A DNA stretch of 64,000 nt from Shewanella sp. Isolate13 (GCF_022398325.1 NZ_JAKEVD010000004.1:43923-107922), one strand, 5' to 3'; positions 29,028-37,554 are shown, counted from the first letter of the stretch. Numbers and translations: made by a program. The notes: generated from the sequence alone by a model not told the origin.

Positions 29028-29537
29028 TTATGGGGTGTGTTTTAAGTTGGGAGAGTAATTGAGGAGAGTTACGACTATAAAAAATACTCCCCCCTCTGGC
29101 GGGCTTCGACTTTTAGGGCGTACAAAGTAAGACTGGCTTTCAAGAACTAACAAGCAATAACTTACGGTGAACAGATATCGCCAAATTATCTGTTTTAGCA
29201 AGCCTAAAATACTGACATTTAACCCAGTCAGCTTTTCTAACCATATGTGCCTAGAAATTATAGTTTTTACTATTTCTAAAGGACAAATAGCCGCAAAACG
29301 CCAATTCATTAAACCATCAAACTGTTTTAATTCGCGAATAGCATTTTCAACTATAGCTAAGTTAGCTCTATGAAACAGGGCTAATTTAGGCTCAATCGAA
29401 CTACCGTTCACGTAGCCTACTTTTCGGCTTTTGGACATAAGCGAAGTACTAGCTTCAATTAGCATCGAATGAAGCCTACTCAGGTCAATATCCATAGAAC
29501 GACCATTACGATTGGTGACGGTTAGCTTATTGTTCAA
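29028..29537 (-). CDS. Hypothetical protein, possibly truncated
   Basis: 169 codons. The start is a TTG with Shine-Dalgarno AGGA six bases upstream. The first 110 residues look protein-like (MNNKLTVTNRNGRSMDIDLSRL..., LALFHRANLAIVENAIREL). The remaining 60 residues (from about LKQIIWRYLF) resemble translated non-coding DNA rich in Ser/Pro/Arg. The gene may have lost its natural C-terminus. No domain recognised. It stands isolated in an AT-rich accessory stretch next to another orphan gene and a dispersed repeat. Confidence 0.42.
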   Translation of the reverse strand: MNNKLTVTNRNGRSMDIDLSRLHSMLIEASTSLMSKSRKVGYVNGSSIEPKLALFHRANLAIVENAIRELKQFDGLMNWRFAAICPLEIVKTIISRHIWLEKLTGLNVSILGLLKQIIWRYLFTVSYCLLVLESQSYFVRPKSRSPPEGGVFFIVVTLLNYSPNLKHTP

Positions 29538-29726
29538 TGATCCTCGCTAGAGCAAATATATCAGTCTTACTCAAGATACTTACCCTTTAGTAGAAGGTCT
29601 GAGCCTTCTCAGTGAAAAACAGATTACTTAGAAAAGAATTTCAACGTAATCATACCCTTTTGTGTATATATGTTTACAAATTACGTGTTTAACCTGTTTA
29701 GGTTTCACGTTACGTATTGATGAAAA

Positions 29727-29933
29727 TCAATTTTGTTTTTTACTATTAGCTTTTGATTTCTTCGATAACATCCTCCATATTCGATAGCCAACATAAGCGA
29801 AATAAACAGCTAATAAGTAGAAATCTCCATAATAGAATGTATCTTCTATAAATGGGGATAGCCTATCAACCACCTTCCAAATCGCTATTACTTTAGCTAC
29901 ATATTTTTTAATAGTTTTATGACGTCTTCTCAT
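29727..29933 (-). CDS. Small basic membrane protein, hypothetical
   Basis: 68 residues. It has a very basic N-terminus (MRRRHKTIKKYVAKVIAIWKV), a hydrophobic aromatic central segment (FYLLAVYFAYVGYRIWRML), and a Lys/Ser-rich tail. The ATG is preceded by AAGAGAG eight bases upstream. It probably associates with the membrane. No family recognised; it lies in an AT-rich island with no operon partner. Confidence 0.5.
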   Translation of the reverse strand: MRRRHKTIKKYVAKVIAIWKVVDRLSPFIEDTFYYGDFYLLAVYFAYVGYRIWRMLSKKSKANSKKQN

Positions 29934-30076
29934 TTCATTACTCTCTTAAAAAGATAATAAAAGAAAAGCCCAAACTATTTTTCACAATCCGATCGCGAGA
30001 TAACGGATAAAAACTACATGCGGACTCACTTAGAGATTTTCAAGAGAATCAGTAAGCTAAATCATATTTTTTACTC

Positions 30077-30403
30077 ACAGAAAACGCCAATTCCCATCGG
30101 AGTTGCCGAAGTCATTAAGGACAAATCGTGTGAGCGAGTCATGGATGACAAGGTAGCCTTAGTAGAGCCATGGATGGCGATTCTGAGGCGATAGCGATTT
30201 TCGAAAATGACTGAGGATCAACAACTTCGTCGGGGCGGCTCGGGTGATGCAAGAGGGGGAAGCTGTTGTCCCCCTTTTGCCCGAATGTGAGCTGGAAGCT
30301 CACGACCTTTATCAAGCACAGCTTGATTTCATTAAATTCAGGCGCAGCCTGATAGAATTATCAAACGAAGTTTGATTGCTTTAATCGTTAGACGAAGTTT
30401 AAC
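30077..30403. repeat. Dispersed repeat B, copy 1, with five-hairpin tail
   Basis: 30077-30236 is highly similar to 61695-61857, including CCATGGATGGCGATTCTGAG and CGATTTTCGAAAATGAC. It continues into a G5/C5 hairpin (30250-30277) and five successive mini-hairpins: GTGAGCT-GGA-AGCTCAC (30287-30303), ATCAAGC-ACA-GCTTGAT (30311-30327), TCAGGC-GCA-GCCTGA (30338-30352), ATCAAAC-GAA-GTTTGAT (30360-30376) and GTTAGAC-GAA-GTTTAAC (30387-30403). No long open frame is conserved between copies. Confidence 0.88.
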
Positions 30404-30444
30404 CCCACCTCGCGACCGCTTGCCGCAAAAACCAAGCAACAAAA

Positions 30445-30472
30445 AAGGCTATGAACCTAAGCTCATAGCCTT
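30445..30472 (-). terminator. Intrinsic terminator of the diaminopropionate-cluster minus operon
   Basis: On the minus strand AAGGCTATGA...TCATAGCCTT is followed by TTTTTG; a 10-bp stem located 42 bases beyond the M20D stop. Confidence 0.82.
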
Positions 30473-30513
30473 AATCTAAACACTGCTATTTATAGCAAAT
30501 AGTTTAAAACGAA

Positions 30514-31668
30514 CTATTTAGCCAAACACTGTTCAACAAGCGTCTGCCAGTATTTCATACCTGGAACCAAGATATTGTCATTGAAGTCATAAGTTGGCTT
30601 GTGTAGCGCTACGCTACCACAACCACAACCTGCGCCGTTACCCACTAGGATGTAACAACCTGGTGTTTCACGTAGCATGAACGAGAAATCTTCACTGATA
30701 GTGAATGGCTGACAGCTACCGTTAACTTTATCTTCGCCAACAACTGTTTGCGCAGCGCGAATCGCGAAAGCCGTTTCAGCTGGGGTGTTGATAGTCGATA
30801 AGAAGCTGTTGTTAAACTTATAAGTGTAATCCACACCTGCAGACATACACTGACCCGCTACAACACGTTCGATCGCTTTTTCAATCTTGTGTAGTGCACC
30901 ATCGGTAAAGCTACGAGTATCACCAGTGATAGTCACTTTAGTTGGGATAACGTTAACTGTACCGTTAGTGGCAAACTCAGTTACCGAGATAACCGCAGTT
31001 TCGTCAATCGCGCTTAGGTTACGCGAAACGATAGTTTGAATCGCTGTAACGATTTGCGCGCCAACGACGATTGGGTCGGTACCCATGTGTGGCATTGCCG
31101 CGTGGCCACCCGTTGCTAGCACTTCGATTTCGAAGCTACTTTCGCTTGCCATTACTGAGTGTGGGCGAGTCACGAAGTGACCGGCTTCAATACCCGGTAG
31201 GTTGTGCATTGCGTACACTGCGTCGATTTTCCAACGAGTAAACAAGCCGTCAGCGATCATCGCCTTAGCACCTGTGCCGCGCTCTTCATCTGGTTGGAAG
31301 ATGAAGTAAACCGTACCATCGAAGTTCTTGGTTTGTGCTAGCTCATGAGCTGCAGCAAGTAGCATAGCCGTGTGACCGTCGTGACCACAAGCGTGCATTG
31401 CGCCTTCGTTTACTGATGCGTAATCGAAAGTGTTTTCTTCATGAATATGCAGTGCGTCCATGTCAGCACGTAGACCAATTGAACGGTCGCTATCGCCACA
31501 CTTTAAGATACCCACAACACCAGTGCCGCCGATGCCAGTGTGCACTTCAATACCAAACTCTTCTAGTTTGCTAGCAACAAAAGCTGCTGTTTCATGCTCT
31601 TCGGTACCAAACTCTGGATGCTGGTGAATGTGGTGACGCCATTCAATAACTTTCTGCTCGATATTCAT
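30514..31668 (-). CDS. M20D-family amidohydrolase (N-acyl amino acid deacylase)
   Basis: 384 residues. Metal-binding motifs are RADMDALHIHE (residues 67-77) and HACGHDGHTAM (from residue 92), with a dimerisation domain in the middle (GHAAMPHMGTDPIVVGAQIV). Relatives (hippurate hydrolase, IAA-amino-acid hydrolases, HipO) cleave N-acyl groups from amino acids using two metals. It is last in the four-gene minus operon with an EamA transporter, racemase-like protein and M24 hydrolase. The context, with diaminopropionate ammonia-lyase opposite, suggests it deacylates an N-acyl diamino acid; that substrate is inference. Confidence 0.9.
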   Translation of the reverse strand: MNIEQKVIEWRHHIHQHPEFGTEEHETAAFVASKLEEFGIEVHTGIGGTGVVGILKCGDSDRSIGLRADMDALHIHEENTFDYASVNEGAMHACGHDGHTAMLLAAAHELAQTKNFDGTVYFIFQPDEERGTGAKAMIADGLFTRWKIDAVYAMHNLPGIEAGHFVTRPHSVMASESSFEIEVLATGGHAAMPHMGTDPIVVGAQIVTAIQTIVSRNLSAIDETAVISVTEFATNGTVNVIPTKVTITGDTRSFTDGALHKIEKAIERVVAGQCMSAGVDYTYKFNNSFLSTINTPAETAFAIRAAQTVVGEDKVNGSCQPFTISEDFSFMLRETPGCYILVGNGAGCGCGSVALHKPTYDFNDNILVPGMKYWQTLVEQCLAK

Positions 31669-31691
31669 ATACTTTTCTCTTATAACAACAA

Positions 31692-31712
31692 ACCGGTGAC
31701 TAGGTCACCGGT
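31692..31712. promoter_or_regulatory. Intercistronic hairpin between EamA and M20D genes
   Basis: ACCGGTGAC-TAG-GTCACCGGT is a perfect 9-bp inverted repeat with a three-base loop, in the 82-base gap. No T run follows, so it is more likely an mRNA-stabilising or processing element than a terminator. Confidence 0.5.
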
Positions 31713-31750
31713 GATAAAAATTGACTTTATTCGCTAACTGAGTGGCTCAG

Positions 31751-32737
31751 TTATTGGCTACGACATGGCTTAGGTGCGATTGGCAGTTCTGCTTCAACCT
31801 CTTCCACTTTTGCCTTGTTCTTGTTACCAAGCTTCATGAAGGCAACCATCGAAGCAATAACCACAGCGATTGCAATCAAGCGCATTGGTGTTACCTGCTC
31901 ACCTAGAGCAAATACCGCTAGAATGAATGAAGACAGTGGCATTAGGTTTAGCGCCATACCGGTACCGTCAACACCTACACGCTCCATACCGTAGATGTAA
32001 ACTAGGTAGCTCATACCAGAGATACACACACCTAAGATAACGATACAAAGAATGCGTAGTGGCGAGCTAAATACGTTCAATGCAGAGCTAAAGTCAGCGC
32101 CAACAACGAACAGGTACAGACCAAAACCAAGTGAAGCGAACACGAACTGGTGGAACATAGTCGCAACTGAACCGTACTTGTCTGCTAGTTTGGCACGAGC
32201 GTAAGCCATAGTTGCAAAGCTTGCTGCTGAGCCTAAACAGATCAGGTGACCAATGTTGAAACCGTTAGTTTCAGACTGTGGGTCCATAACTAGAATCGCC
32301 ACACCAATGAATGCACCTAGCGCACATAGCATCTGCATCGGAGTGAAACGCTCACCGTGGCGTAGGAAGCCCACACTCAAGATAAGGATTGGGATCAAAC
32401 CTTGGATAACGCCGTTTTCAGAAGCGGTAATGTAGTCCAAAGATAGGAAAGACAAGAAACTGAACGCACCTTGACCAATGATACCGCAACATGCAGCCCA
32501 GAAGATGTCCTTACGGTTTGCCCAGTTAAGCTTGAAATCAGCTTTCTTAGTCATCTTGCCAGTGGCAAGACCGATGTTGAAGATCAAACCAAGAGTAATA
32601 AATGCAACAGTATAACGTAACCAAACAAGTACTTGAGGATCCATCACCTCAAGAATTGGCGTACCTACGATCCACGGGATACCCCACAATAGACCTACGA
32701 AAATAGCAGCCAACCAACCTTTTTGTGTATTAGTCAT
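31751..32737 (-). CDS. EamA (DMT) family transporter
   Basis: The 328-residue protein has ten membrane segments as two EamA repeats (the first begins WLAAIFVGLLWGIPWIVG, the second near LICLGSAASFATMAYARAKL). DMT carriers move amino acids and other small metabolites in or out. Second from the end of the minus operon, between the racemase-like gene and the M20D gene. A role in moving the cluster's substrate or an amino acid product is inference. The tail is hydrophilic (KVEEVEAELPIAPKPCRSQ). Confidence 0.9.
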   Translation of the reverse strand: MTNTQKGWLAAIFVGLLWGIPWIVGTPILEVMDPQVLVWLRYTVAFITLGLIFNIGLATGKMTKKADFKLNWANRKDIFWAACCGIIGQGAFSFLSFLSLDYITASENGVIQGLIPILILSVGFLRHGERFTPMQMLCALGAFIGVAILVMDPQSETNGFNIGHLICLGSAASFATMAYARAKLADKYGSVATMFHQFVFASLGFGLYLFVVGADFSSALNVFSSPLRILCIVILGVCISGMSYLVYIYGMERVGVDGTGMALNLMPLSSFILAVFALGEQVTPMRLIAIAVVIASMVAFMKLGNKNKAKVEEVEAELPIAPKPCRSQ

Positions 32738-32776
32738 TATTATATTTCCAACGATATTTAATCGGTCGTCAACAGC

Positions 32777-33556
32777 TTAAGCTGTTTGATTATTAAGTAG
32801 TTTGCCGTAGCCTGGGCACATTGCCACGTTGCCAGTCAGGTGCATTGCATGCCAGAACATGGCAGAGTTGCTGCACACCACTGGAATGCCGAATTTCGCT
32901 TCGATCTCTTCGATATAATCGAGTACACGTAAGTTGGTGCATGACATAAACACTAACTCAGCGTCTGAATCTTTAAGCATCTGCTCAAGTGCTGCGAACA
33001 TAGATTCTTTAGCCACTAGAGTGATGTCGGTATCGCGTTCGATACCTAATGAACCTAGGGTTACTACATCGAAATCTGCATCGGTTAGCTGTTGATACAG
33101 TGGGTAGTTAACGCTGGTTGGGTATGGAGAAAACACGGCGATCTTTTTCGCATTCATGTGTTTGAATGCCGCTTTTGCCGCTGTCCATGGGTTAGTCGCA
33201 GGGATGTCACCACGGTTTTGAGTCAGTAGACCGGCAACTTTTTCTTCGCCGATAATGATTGAAGCTGATGTGCAACCAAATGCCATCACATCCATTGGCA
33301 GACCCGTTGCAATCAAATCAGACGCTTCAACGATGCCGTTAGCGATTTGATCGAGTGCTTCAGGTGTCATTTCGCTTGAGTAATATACGCGTGAGCTAAA
33401 TACGCCAGCTTGGGTACCGAGTAACTTTGCCCAGTCCATTTCTAGACTGTGGTCAGTACTTAATTGCACTAAACCAATGTGTACGCGATTAATTCTTGGT
33501 GCCTGCTTGTGCTCAAGCGGCTGTTCAAACGATGTAAAGGCTTCAAAACTCATCAT
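32777..33556 (-). CDS. Asp/Glu racemase superfamily protein (EutA/maleate isomerase-like)
   Basis: About 259 residues. It has the paired cysteine motifs of the superfamily, FGCTSAS in the first half and SCTNL in the second, spaced as in maleate isomerase and arylmalonate decarboxylase. In ectoine-degradation clusters the EutA protein of this family sits beside an M24 hydrolase, as here. ATG 33556 (followed at once by a second ATG) is chosen; GAAGAG precedes it, while an upstream TTG frame (33607) overlaps the previous gene's end region. It may isomerise or racemise a pathway intermediate. Confidence 0.82.
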   Translation of the reverse strand: MMSFEAFTSFEQPLEHKQAPRINRVHIGLVQLSTDHSLEMDWAKLLGTQAGVFSSRVYYSSEMTPEALDQIANGIVEASDLIATGLPMDVMAFGCTSASIIIGEEKVAGLLTQNRGDIPATNPWTAAKAAFKHMNAKKIAVFSPYPTSVNYPLYQQLTDADFDVVTLGSLGIERDTDITLVAKESMFAALEQMLKDSDAELVFMSCTNLRVLDYIEEIEAKFGIPVVCSNSAMFWHAMHLTGNVAMCPGYGKLLNNQTA

Positions 33557-33619
33557 AATGAGATGCTCTTCAGTGATGATTTCCCCAGTCCCCTCCAGGG
33601 AAATCAATGGCTATTAAAA

Positions 33620-34786
33620 TTATTTGATAATCAGTAGTTCTGGCTCAGCACGCTTGCTTAACCACTCTGCACCGTTCTCGGTGATCACGATGTTTTCTTC
33701 GTGAACCATAGACTTACCTGGTGCGTAAACCATGCCTGGCTCTAGTGTCATTACCATGCCTGGTACTAATAATGTGTTGTCAGTCGCTGTGTTAGATGGA
33801 CGCTCAGTTAGCTCCATACCTAGACCATGACCTAGACGACCTACGTCGTTACCTAGTGCACCGTTAGCTTCTAGTACTTTCCACATTGCGTTGTAGATGT
33901 CAGAAGTGGTGTTGCCCGGACGCGCAGCTTCAAAACCTGCCGTAGTTGCGTCATAAGTTGCGCGGTAAGCAGCTTTAGTTTGCTCACTCGCGTGGCCGAA
34001 TGCCCAGTTACGGTCGAAGTCAGAGAAGTAACCGTCACGTACCGCGCCTGTGTCGATGATCAATACGTCGCCATCTTCGATCACACGGTCAGTTGGACCC
34101 ATGATGATGCTGTCGTAACCGTCTTGGCCTGAACCAGCGATGATGTATGGACATTCATCTGCGCCTTCCATCAGCATGTCGATACCGAACTGCTTACAGA
34201 TTTCACGCTCTGTCATACCGGCTTTGGCGTAACCAGGGATCTTGTCGAAGCCCACGTTAGTGATGCGACAGATTTCACGTACTTTTTCGATTTCAGCTTC
34301 AGACTTGACTTGGCGAAGCTCATGAATAGCCAGTGATACGTCAACGAACTCTTTGCTTACTAATGTTGTTAACTGTAGGTAGTTAGCAACTGGCATACGT
34401 AGGTGTGACTCAATACCTAGGGTTGCACCGACACGGCCAAAGCGTGAAGGTAGGCTGTTAAGCACGCTAGCAACGATGCTGATACCGTCGTCTTCTGGAC
34501 GTGGTGAAGCCCAAGTGTGGATGTCTTCAACCCAAGTACCCGCCATGCCGCTTGCACCGATCTCAGGAATAACTGCGATTGGCTTGCCTTCTGCAGGCAG
34601 GATTAGGAACCATGGACGAGTTGGGCTGTGCCAGAACTGAGTGTGGAAGCCAGAGAAGTAACGTACGTTAGGCTCGGTCGTTAATATAATGGCGTCGACT
34701 TCTAGCTCGCGCATCTTTTGCTGAGCTTTAGTTGCACGCATTTCAAATTCAGCTGTTGTAAATCCACGCTGCAATATGCTTTTCAT
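33620..34786 (-). CDS. M24-family hydrolase (ectoine hydrolase/creatinase-like)
   Basis: 388 residues. It has a creatinase-type N-terminal domain and a pita-bread C-terminal domain with all five metal-ligand positions: D245, D256, H320, E349 and E363. GHGLGMELTERPS closely parallels the ectoine hydrolase DoeA/EutD subgroup rather than classical aminopeptidase P. Such enzymes open a cyclic amidine or cleave an amide. ATG 34786 is chosen because GGAG lies six bases upstream; the in-frame TTG at 34807 is part of that leader. First gene of the minus operon, divergent from the YheO-type regulator. Confidence 0.87.
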   Translation of the reverse strand: MKSILQRGFTTAEFEMRATKAQQKMRELEVDAIILTTEPNVRYFSGFHTQFWHSPTRPWFLILPAEGKPIAVIPEIGASGMAGTWVEDIHTWASPRPEDDGISIVASVLNSLPSRFGRVGATLGIESHLRMPVANYLQLTTLVSKEFVDVSLAIHELRQVKSEAEIEKVREICRITNVGFDKIPGYAKAGMTEREICKQFGIDMLMEGADECPYIIAGSGQDGYDSIIMGPTDRVIEDGDVLIIDTGAVRDGYFSDFDRNWAFGHASEQTKAAYRATYDATTAGFEAARPGNTTSDIYNAMWKVLEANGALGNDVGRLGHGLGMELTERPSNTATDNTLLVPGMVMTLEPGMVYAPGKSMVHEENIVITENGAEWLSKRAEPELLIIK

Positions 34787-35125
34787 TTCTTTCTCCACAT
34801 CCCACAAACTGGCCTAGTTGCCAAAAGGTCACTAAAGTGACCGGAAAACTGTTTTAGTCAACTATCGTTAACTTGATGCGCATCATACTGTTTGCTGAAT
34901 TTAAAAATGTGACACATATCTCATAGTCAAAATCTGTTAACTCAAGATATGTCGGCAAACAAAAAAATCATGACCAAAGTCAAATATTTTAAACCATAGT
35001 TAAATTTAACTTGCTTAAAACCGTAAAAAAACGTCACATAGTTACATAAAGTTGATTCAAGACTTGAATTACTAACCCAAAAAGTTGACAATAACGGCAT
35101 CTATAGTTCACAAAAGTAATCTGAA
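34787..35125. promoter_or_regulatory. Divergent control region of the diaminopropionate cluster
   Basis: The 339-base gap holds GGTCAC-TAAA-GTGACC (34827-34842), the palindrome TGATGCGCATCA (34874-34885), a CRP-like TGTGA-N6-TCTCA (34908-34923), and a perfect ATTCAAG-A-CTTGAAT (35055-35069) close to the regulator start. A lone TTGACA at 35085-35090 lacks a clear partner -10. These are candidate sites for CRP and the YheO-type regulator; none is proven. Confidence 0.45.
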
Positions 35126-35806
35126 ATGATCAAAGCGGCAGAACAGGCATACAAAACGGAATTTACACCTAGAGATCGTGAGTTACTGCAAAGCTATTTC
35201 CATCTAGCTGATAGCATGGCCGATTTAATTGGTCCTCACTGTGAAGTCGTGATCCATTCATTAGAGAGCTTTGAACAGTCGGTTGTCAAAATCGTTAACG
35301 GTCACCATACCGGACGTAAGGTGGGCTCACCGATCACTGATTTAGGCTTAAAGATGCTGCGTCAGTATGAGCAAACGGGCGAAGTCACCCCAAAAAGTTA
35401 TTTCAGTAATAACAAAGGTGGCGAAATGCTGAAATCGAGCACCTGCATTTTGCAGGGCGAGAAAGGCAGACCGATTGGCATGTTCTGCGTCAATATGAAC
35501 TTGTCATACCCGTTCCCAGAGATCATCAAGACCTTGATGCCTGATACATCACAGCATCACAGTTTTGATATGACAGAAAACTTCAGCGCATCAGCTGGAG
35601 ATGTGGTTGAGCAAGCGCTTACCCACGCGATAGCCGAAGTTGAAGCTGATGACAGCGTCAACCTAAAAGGTCGCAATAAAGCTATTACTAAGGTGTTGTT
35701 TGATAACGGCATCTTTGAATTAAAAGAAGCAACTAACATAGTTGCTAACCATTTAAGTATTACCAAGCATGCGGTGTACAAGTACATCCGTGAATTTAAA
35801 TCCTAA
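35126..35806 (+). CDS. YheO/DauR-type transcriptional regulator (PAS + HTH)
   Basis: 226 residues. An N-terminal YheO-like PAS domain (about 20-130, with HCEVVIHSLESFEQSVVKIVNGHHTGR and GRPIGMFCVNMNL) is followed by a C-terminal helix-turn-helix (about 170-226, with FELKEATNIVANHLSITKHAVYKYIREF). Characterised relatives such as DauR repress D-amino-acid or arginine catabolic genes. It leads the plus-strand half of the cluster (20 bases before ridA) and is divergent from the M24 operon. It most likely controls both arms in response to the substrate; that is inference. Confidence 0.88.
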   Translation: MIKAAEQAYKTEFTPRDRELLQSYFHLADSMADLIGPHCEVVIHSLESFEQSVVKIVNGHHTGRKVGSPITDLGLKMLRQYEQTGEVTPKSYFSNNKGGEMLKSSTCILQGEKGRPIGMFCVNMNLSYPFPEIIKTLMPDTSQHHSFDMTENFSASAGDVVEQALTHAIAEVEADDSVNLKGRNKAITKVLFDNGIFELKEATNIVANHLSITKHAVYKYIREFKS

Positions 35807-35826
35807 TTATCAGAGATAACTAAGCT

Positions 35827-36210
35827 ATGAAAACTGTAATCCATACTGAAAACGCTCCAGCTGCAATTGGTCCATACTCTCAAGCTCTTGCTTTCGACAA
35901 GCTAGTATTTACCTCAGGTCAGCTACCGCTAGACCCAGCAACTATGGCTTTCGTAGAAGGTGGTATTAAAGAGCAAGCTTTCCAATCTCTAAGCAACCTA
36001 AAAGCAGTGCTAGAGCAAGCAGGCGCAGGTGTTGACACTGTACTAAAAACAACTTGTTTCCTAGCTGATATGGAAGACTTCGTTGCTTTCAACGAAGTGT
36101 ACACAGAAGTATTCGGTACTGAAGCAGCTCCAGCTCGTTCATGTGTACAAGCTGCTCGTCTACCAAAAGACGCACTAGTTGAAGTGGAAGCGATCGCTTT
36201 CATCAAATAA
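35827..36210 (+). CDS. ridA: RidA family enamine/imine deaminase
   Basis: 127 residues with canonical RidA motifs: NAPAAIGPYSQA, FTSGQLPLDP, and ARSCVQAARLPKDALVEVEA with the catalytic arginine. RidA hydrolyses 2-aminoacrylate and similar enamines released by PLP lyases, protecting PLP enzymes. Its position before diaminopropionate ammonia-lyase fits exactly, since that enzyme produces 2-aminoacrylate. Codon use is strongly biased toward CTA for Leu and GCT/GCA for Ala, suggesting high expression. Confidence 0.95.
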   Translation: MKTVIHTENAPAAIGPYSQALAFDKLVFTSGQLPLDPATMAFVEGGIKEQAFQSLSNLKAVLEQAGAGVDTVLKTTCFLADMEDFVAFNEVYTEVFGTEAAPARSCVQAARLPKDALVEVEAIAFIK

Positions 36211-36251
36211 CTTAAATTTGGGTTATTAACGACCTATTTAAGTCAATCTGC

Positions 36252-36284
36252 CTGTCCATTTATCAATTATGCGTAAATGGACAG
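36252..36284 (+). promoter_or_regulatory. Intercistronic hairpin between ridA and dpaL
   Basis: CTGTCCATTTA and its exact inverse TAAATGGACAG are separated by 11 bases. The stem is 11 bp with no T run after it, 34 bases before the dpaL ATG. It may stabilise the ridA message or modulate dpaL translation. Confidence 0.6.
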
Positions 36285-36318
36285 CAGCTCCCCCAGTTCA
36301 AAATATATAGTGGTTACT

Positions 36319-37497
36319 ATGCTAAAGCTGACTCAAAATGATTTCTTTAACGGCGAGACTTCTGACCTTTTCACAGCTGAAGTTGCTGAAAAAACTCGTC
36401 AATTCCACCAGCAGATCGAAGCTTACCAGCCAACACCGCTGGTCTCTTTAGAGCAGCTAGCGGCGCGCTTAGGCGTTAAAGCGATTCTGGTGAAAGACGA
36501 ATCGTACCGTTTCGGTCTAAATGCTTTCAAAGTACTTGGTGGTTCTTACGCATTAGGTAAGCAACTGGCTGAGCACCTAAATGTAGATATCAGTGAAATT
36601 GATATGAAAACCGTTGCCGCTAAACTAAGCGCACCATTGGTTTTCGCTACTGCAACTGCTGGTAACCACGGTACTGGTGTCGCTTGGGCTGCACGTGAAA
36701 TGGGCCAAAAAGCTGTTGTTTACATGCCAAAAGGTTCTTCTCAAGCAAGTGTAACCCGCATTCAAAACCTAGGTGCTGAGTGTATTGTCACTGATTGCAA
36801 CTACGATGACACAGTACGTATTGCTAACCAAACTGCCACTGAAAACGGTTGGATGCTAGTACAAGATACTGCATGGGAAGGCTACGATAAGATCCCTACT
36901 TGGATCTCTCAAGGCTATATGACTATGGCTGTTGAAGCGCAAGAGCAAGTTGAAGCTATGGGTCTGAAGCCGACTCACCTAATGCTTCAAGCGGGTGTTG
37001 GCGCTATGGCTGGCGGGATCTTGGGTTACTTCGCTGACAAAGTTGGCGCAAACAACTTCAAGACTATTATTGCTGAGCCTGCAAAAGCAGATTGTATCTA
37101 CAACTCAGGTATCAAAGGCAAGATGGTTGCCGTTACTGGCGAGCTAAACTCTATCATGGCAGGTCTTGCATGTGGTGAGCCAAACCCAGTCACTTGGCCT
37201 ATCCTAAAGCAGTGCAGCAGCTTCTTCGCATCGGTTGAAGATCAAGTGACTGCAACGGGTATGCGTATTCTTGGTAACCCATTAGCGGGCGACACTAAGG
37301 TTGTTAGCGGTGAGTCAGGTGCACTAAACCTAGGCCTACTATACATGCTAGCTAGCCGTGAAGAGTACAGCGAGTACCGTGCTCAGCTTGGCTTAGACCA
37401 AGACTCCGTTATCATGCTGTTCAGCACTGAAGGTGACACTAACCCAGACCGTTACCGTCAAATCGTTTGGGAAGGCATGCACAGCACTGCTAAATAA
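36319..37497 (+). CDS. dpaL: Diaminopropionate ammonia-lyase
   Basis: About 392 residues, collinear with E. coli YgeX. The PLP lysine is K71 in RFGLNAFKVLGGSYA. Further conserved motifs are TAGNHGTGVAWAA, YMPKGSSQASV, QAGVGAMAGG and ACGEPNP. It converts 2,3-diaminopropionate to pyruvate and two ammonia. ATG 36319 is chosen because the protein then aligns with YgeX's N-terminus; an upstream ATG (36277) lies inside the intercistronic hairpin. Last gene of the plus arm, ending at a clear terminator. It fixes the cluster's chemistry on 2,3-diamino acids. Confidence 0.95.
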   Translation: MLKLTQNDFFNGETSDLFTAEVAEKTRQFHQQIEAYQPTPLVSLEQLAARLGVKAILVKDESYRFGLNAFKVLGGSYALGKQLAEHLNVDISEIDMKTVAAKLSAPLVFATATAGNHGTGVAWAAREMGQKAVVYMPKGSSQASVTRIQNLGAECIVTDCNYDDTVRIANQTATENGWMLVQDTAWEGYDKIPTWISQGYMTMAVEAQEQVEAMGLKPTHLMLQAGVGAMAGGILGYFADKVGANNFKTIIAEPAKADCIYNSGIKGKMVAVTGELNSIMAGLACGEPNPVTWPILKQCSSFFASVEDQVTATGMRILGNPLAGDTKVVSGESGALNLGLLYMLASREEYSEYRAQLGLDQDSVIMLFSTEGDTNPDRYRQIVWEGMHSTAK

Positions 37498-37518
37498 GTC
37501 TCTGCGAATTTAGAGAAC

Positions 37519-37546
37519 AAAAGCCACTTACATAGTGGCTTTTTTG
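37519..37546 (+). terminator. Intrinsic terminator after dpaL
   Basis: AAAAGCCAC-TTACATA-GTGGCTTTTTT stem-loop with T run, about 20 bases after the stop. Confidence 0.85.
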
Positions 37547-37554
37547 TTTTTAAA

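Noticed and set aside
30077..30236. tRNA or known structured RNA in repeat B
   Set aside because: No cloverleaf, no conserved tRNA positions; only a dispersed repeat could be supported.
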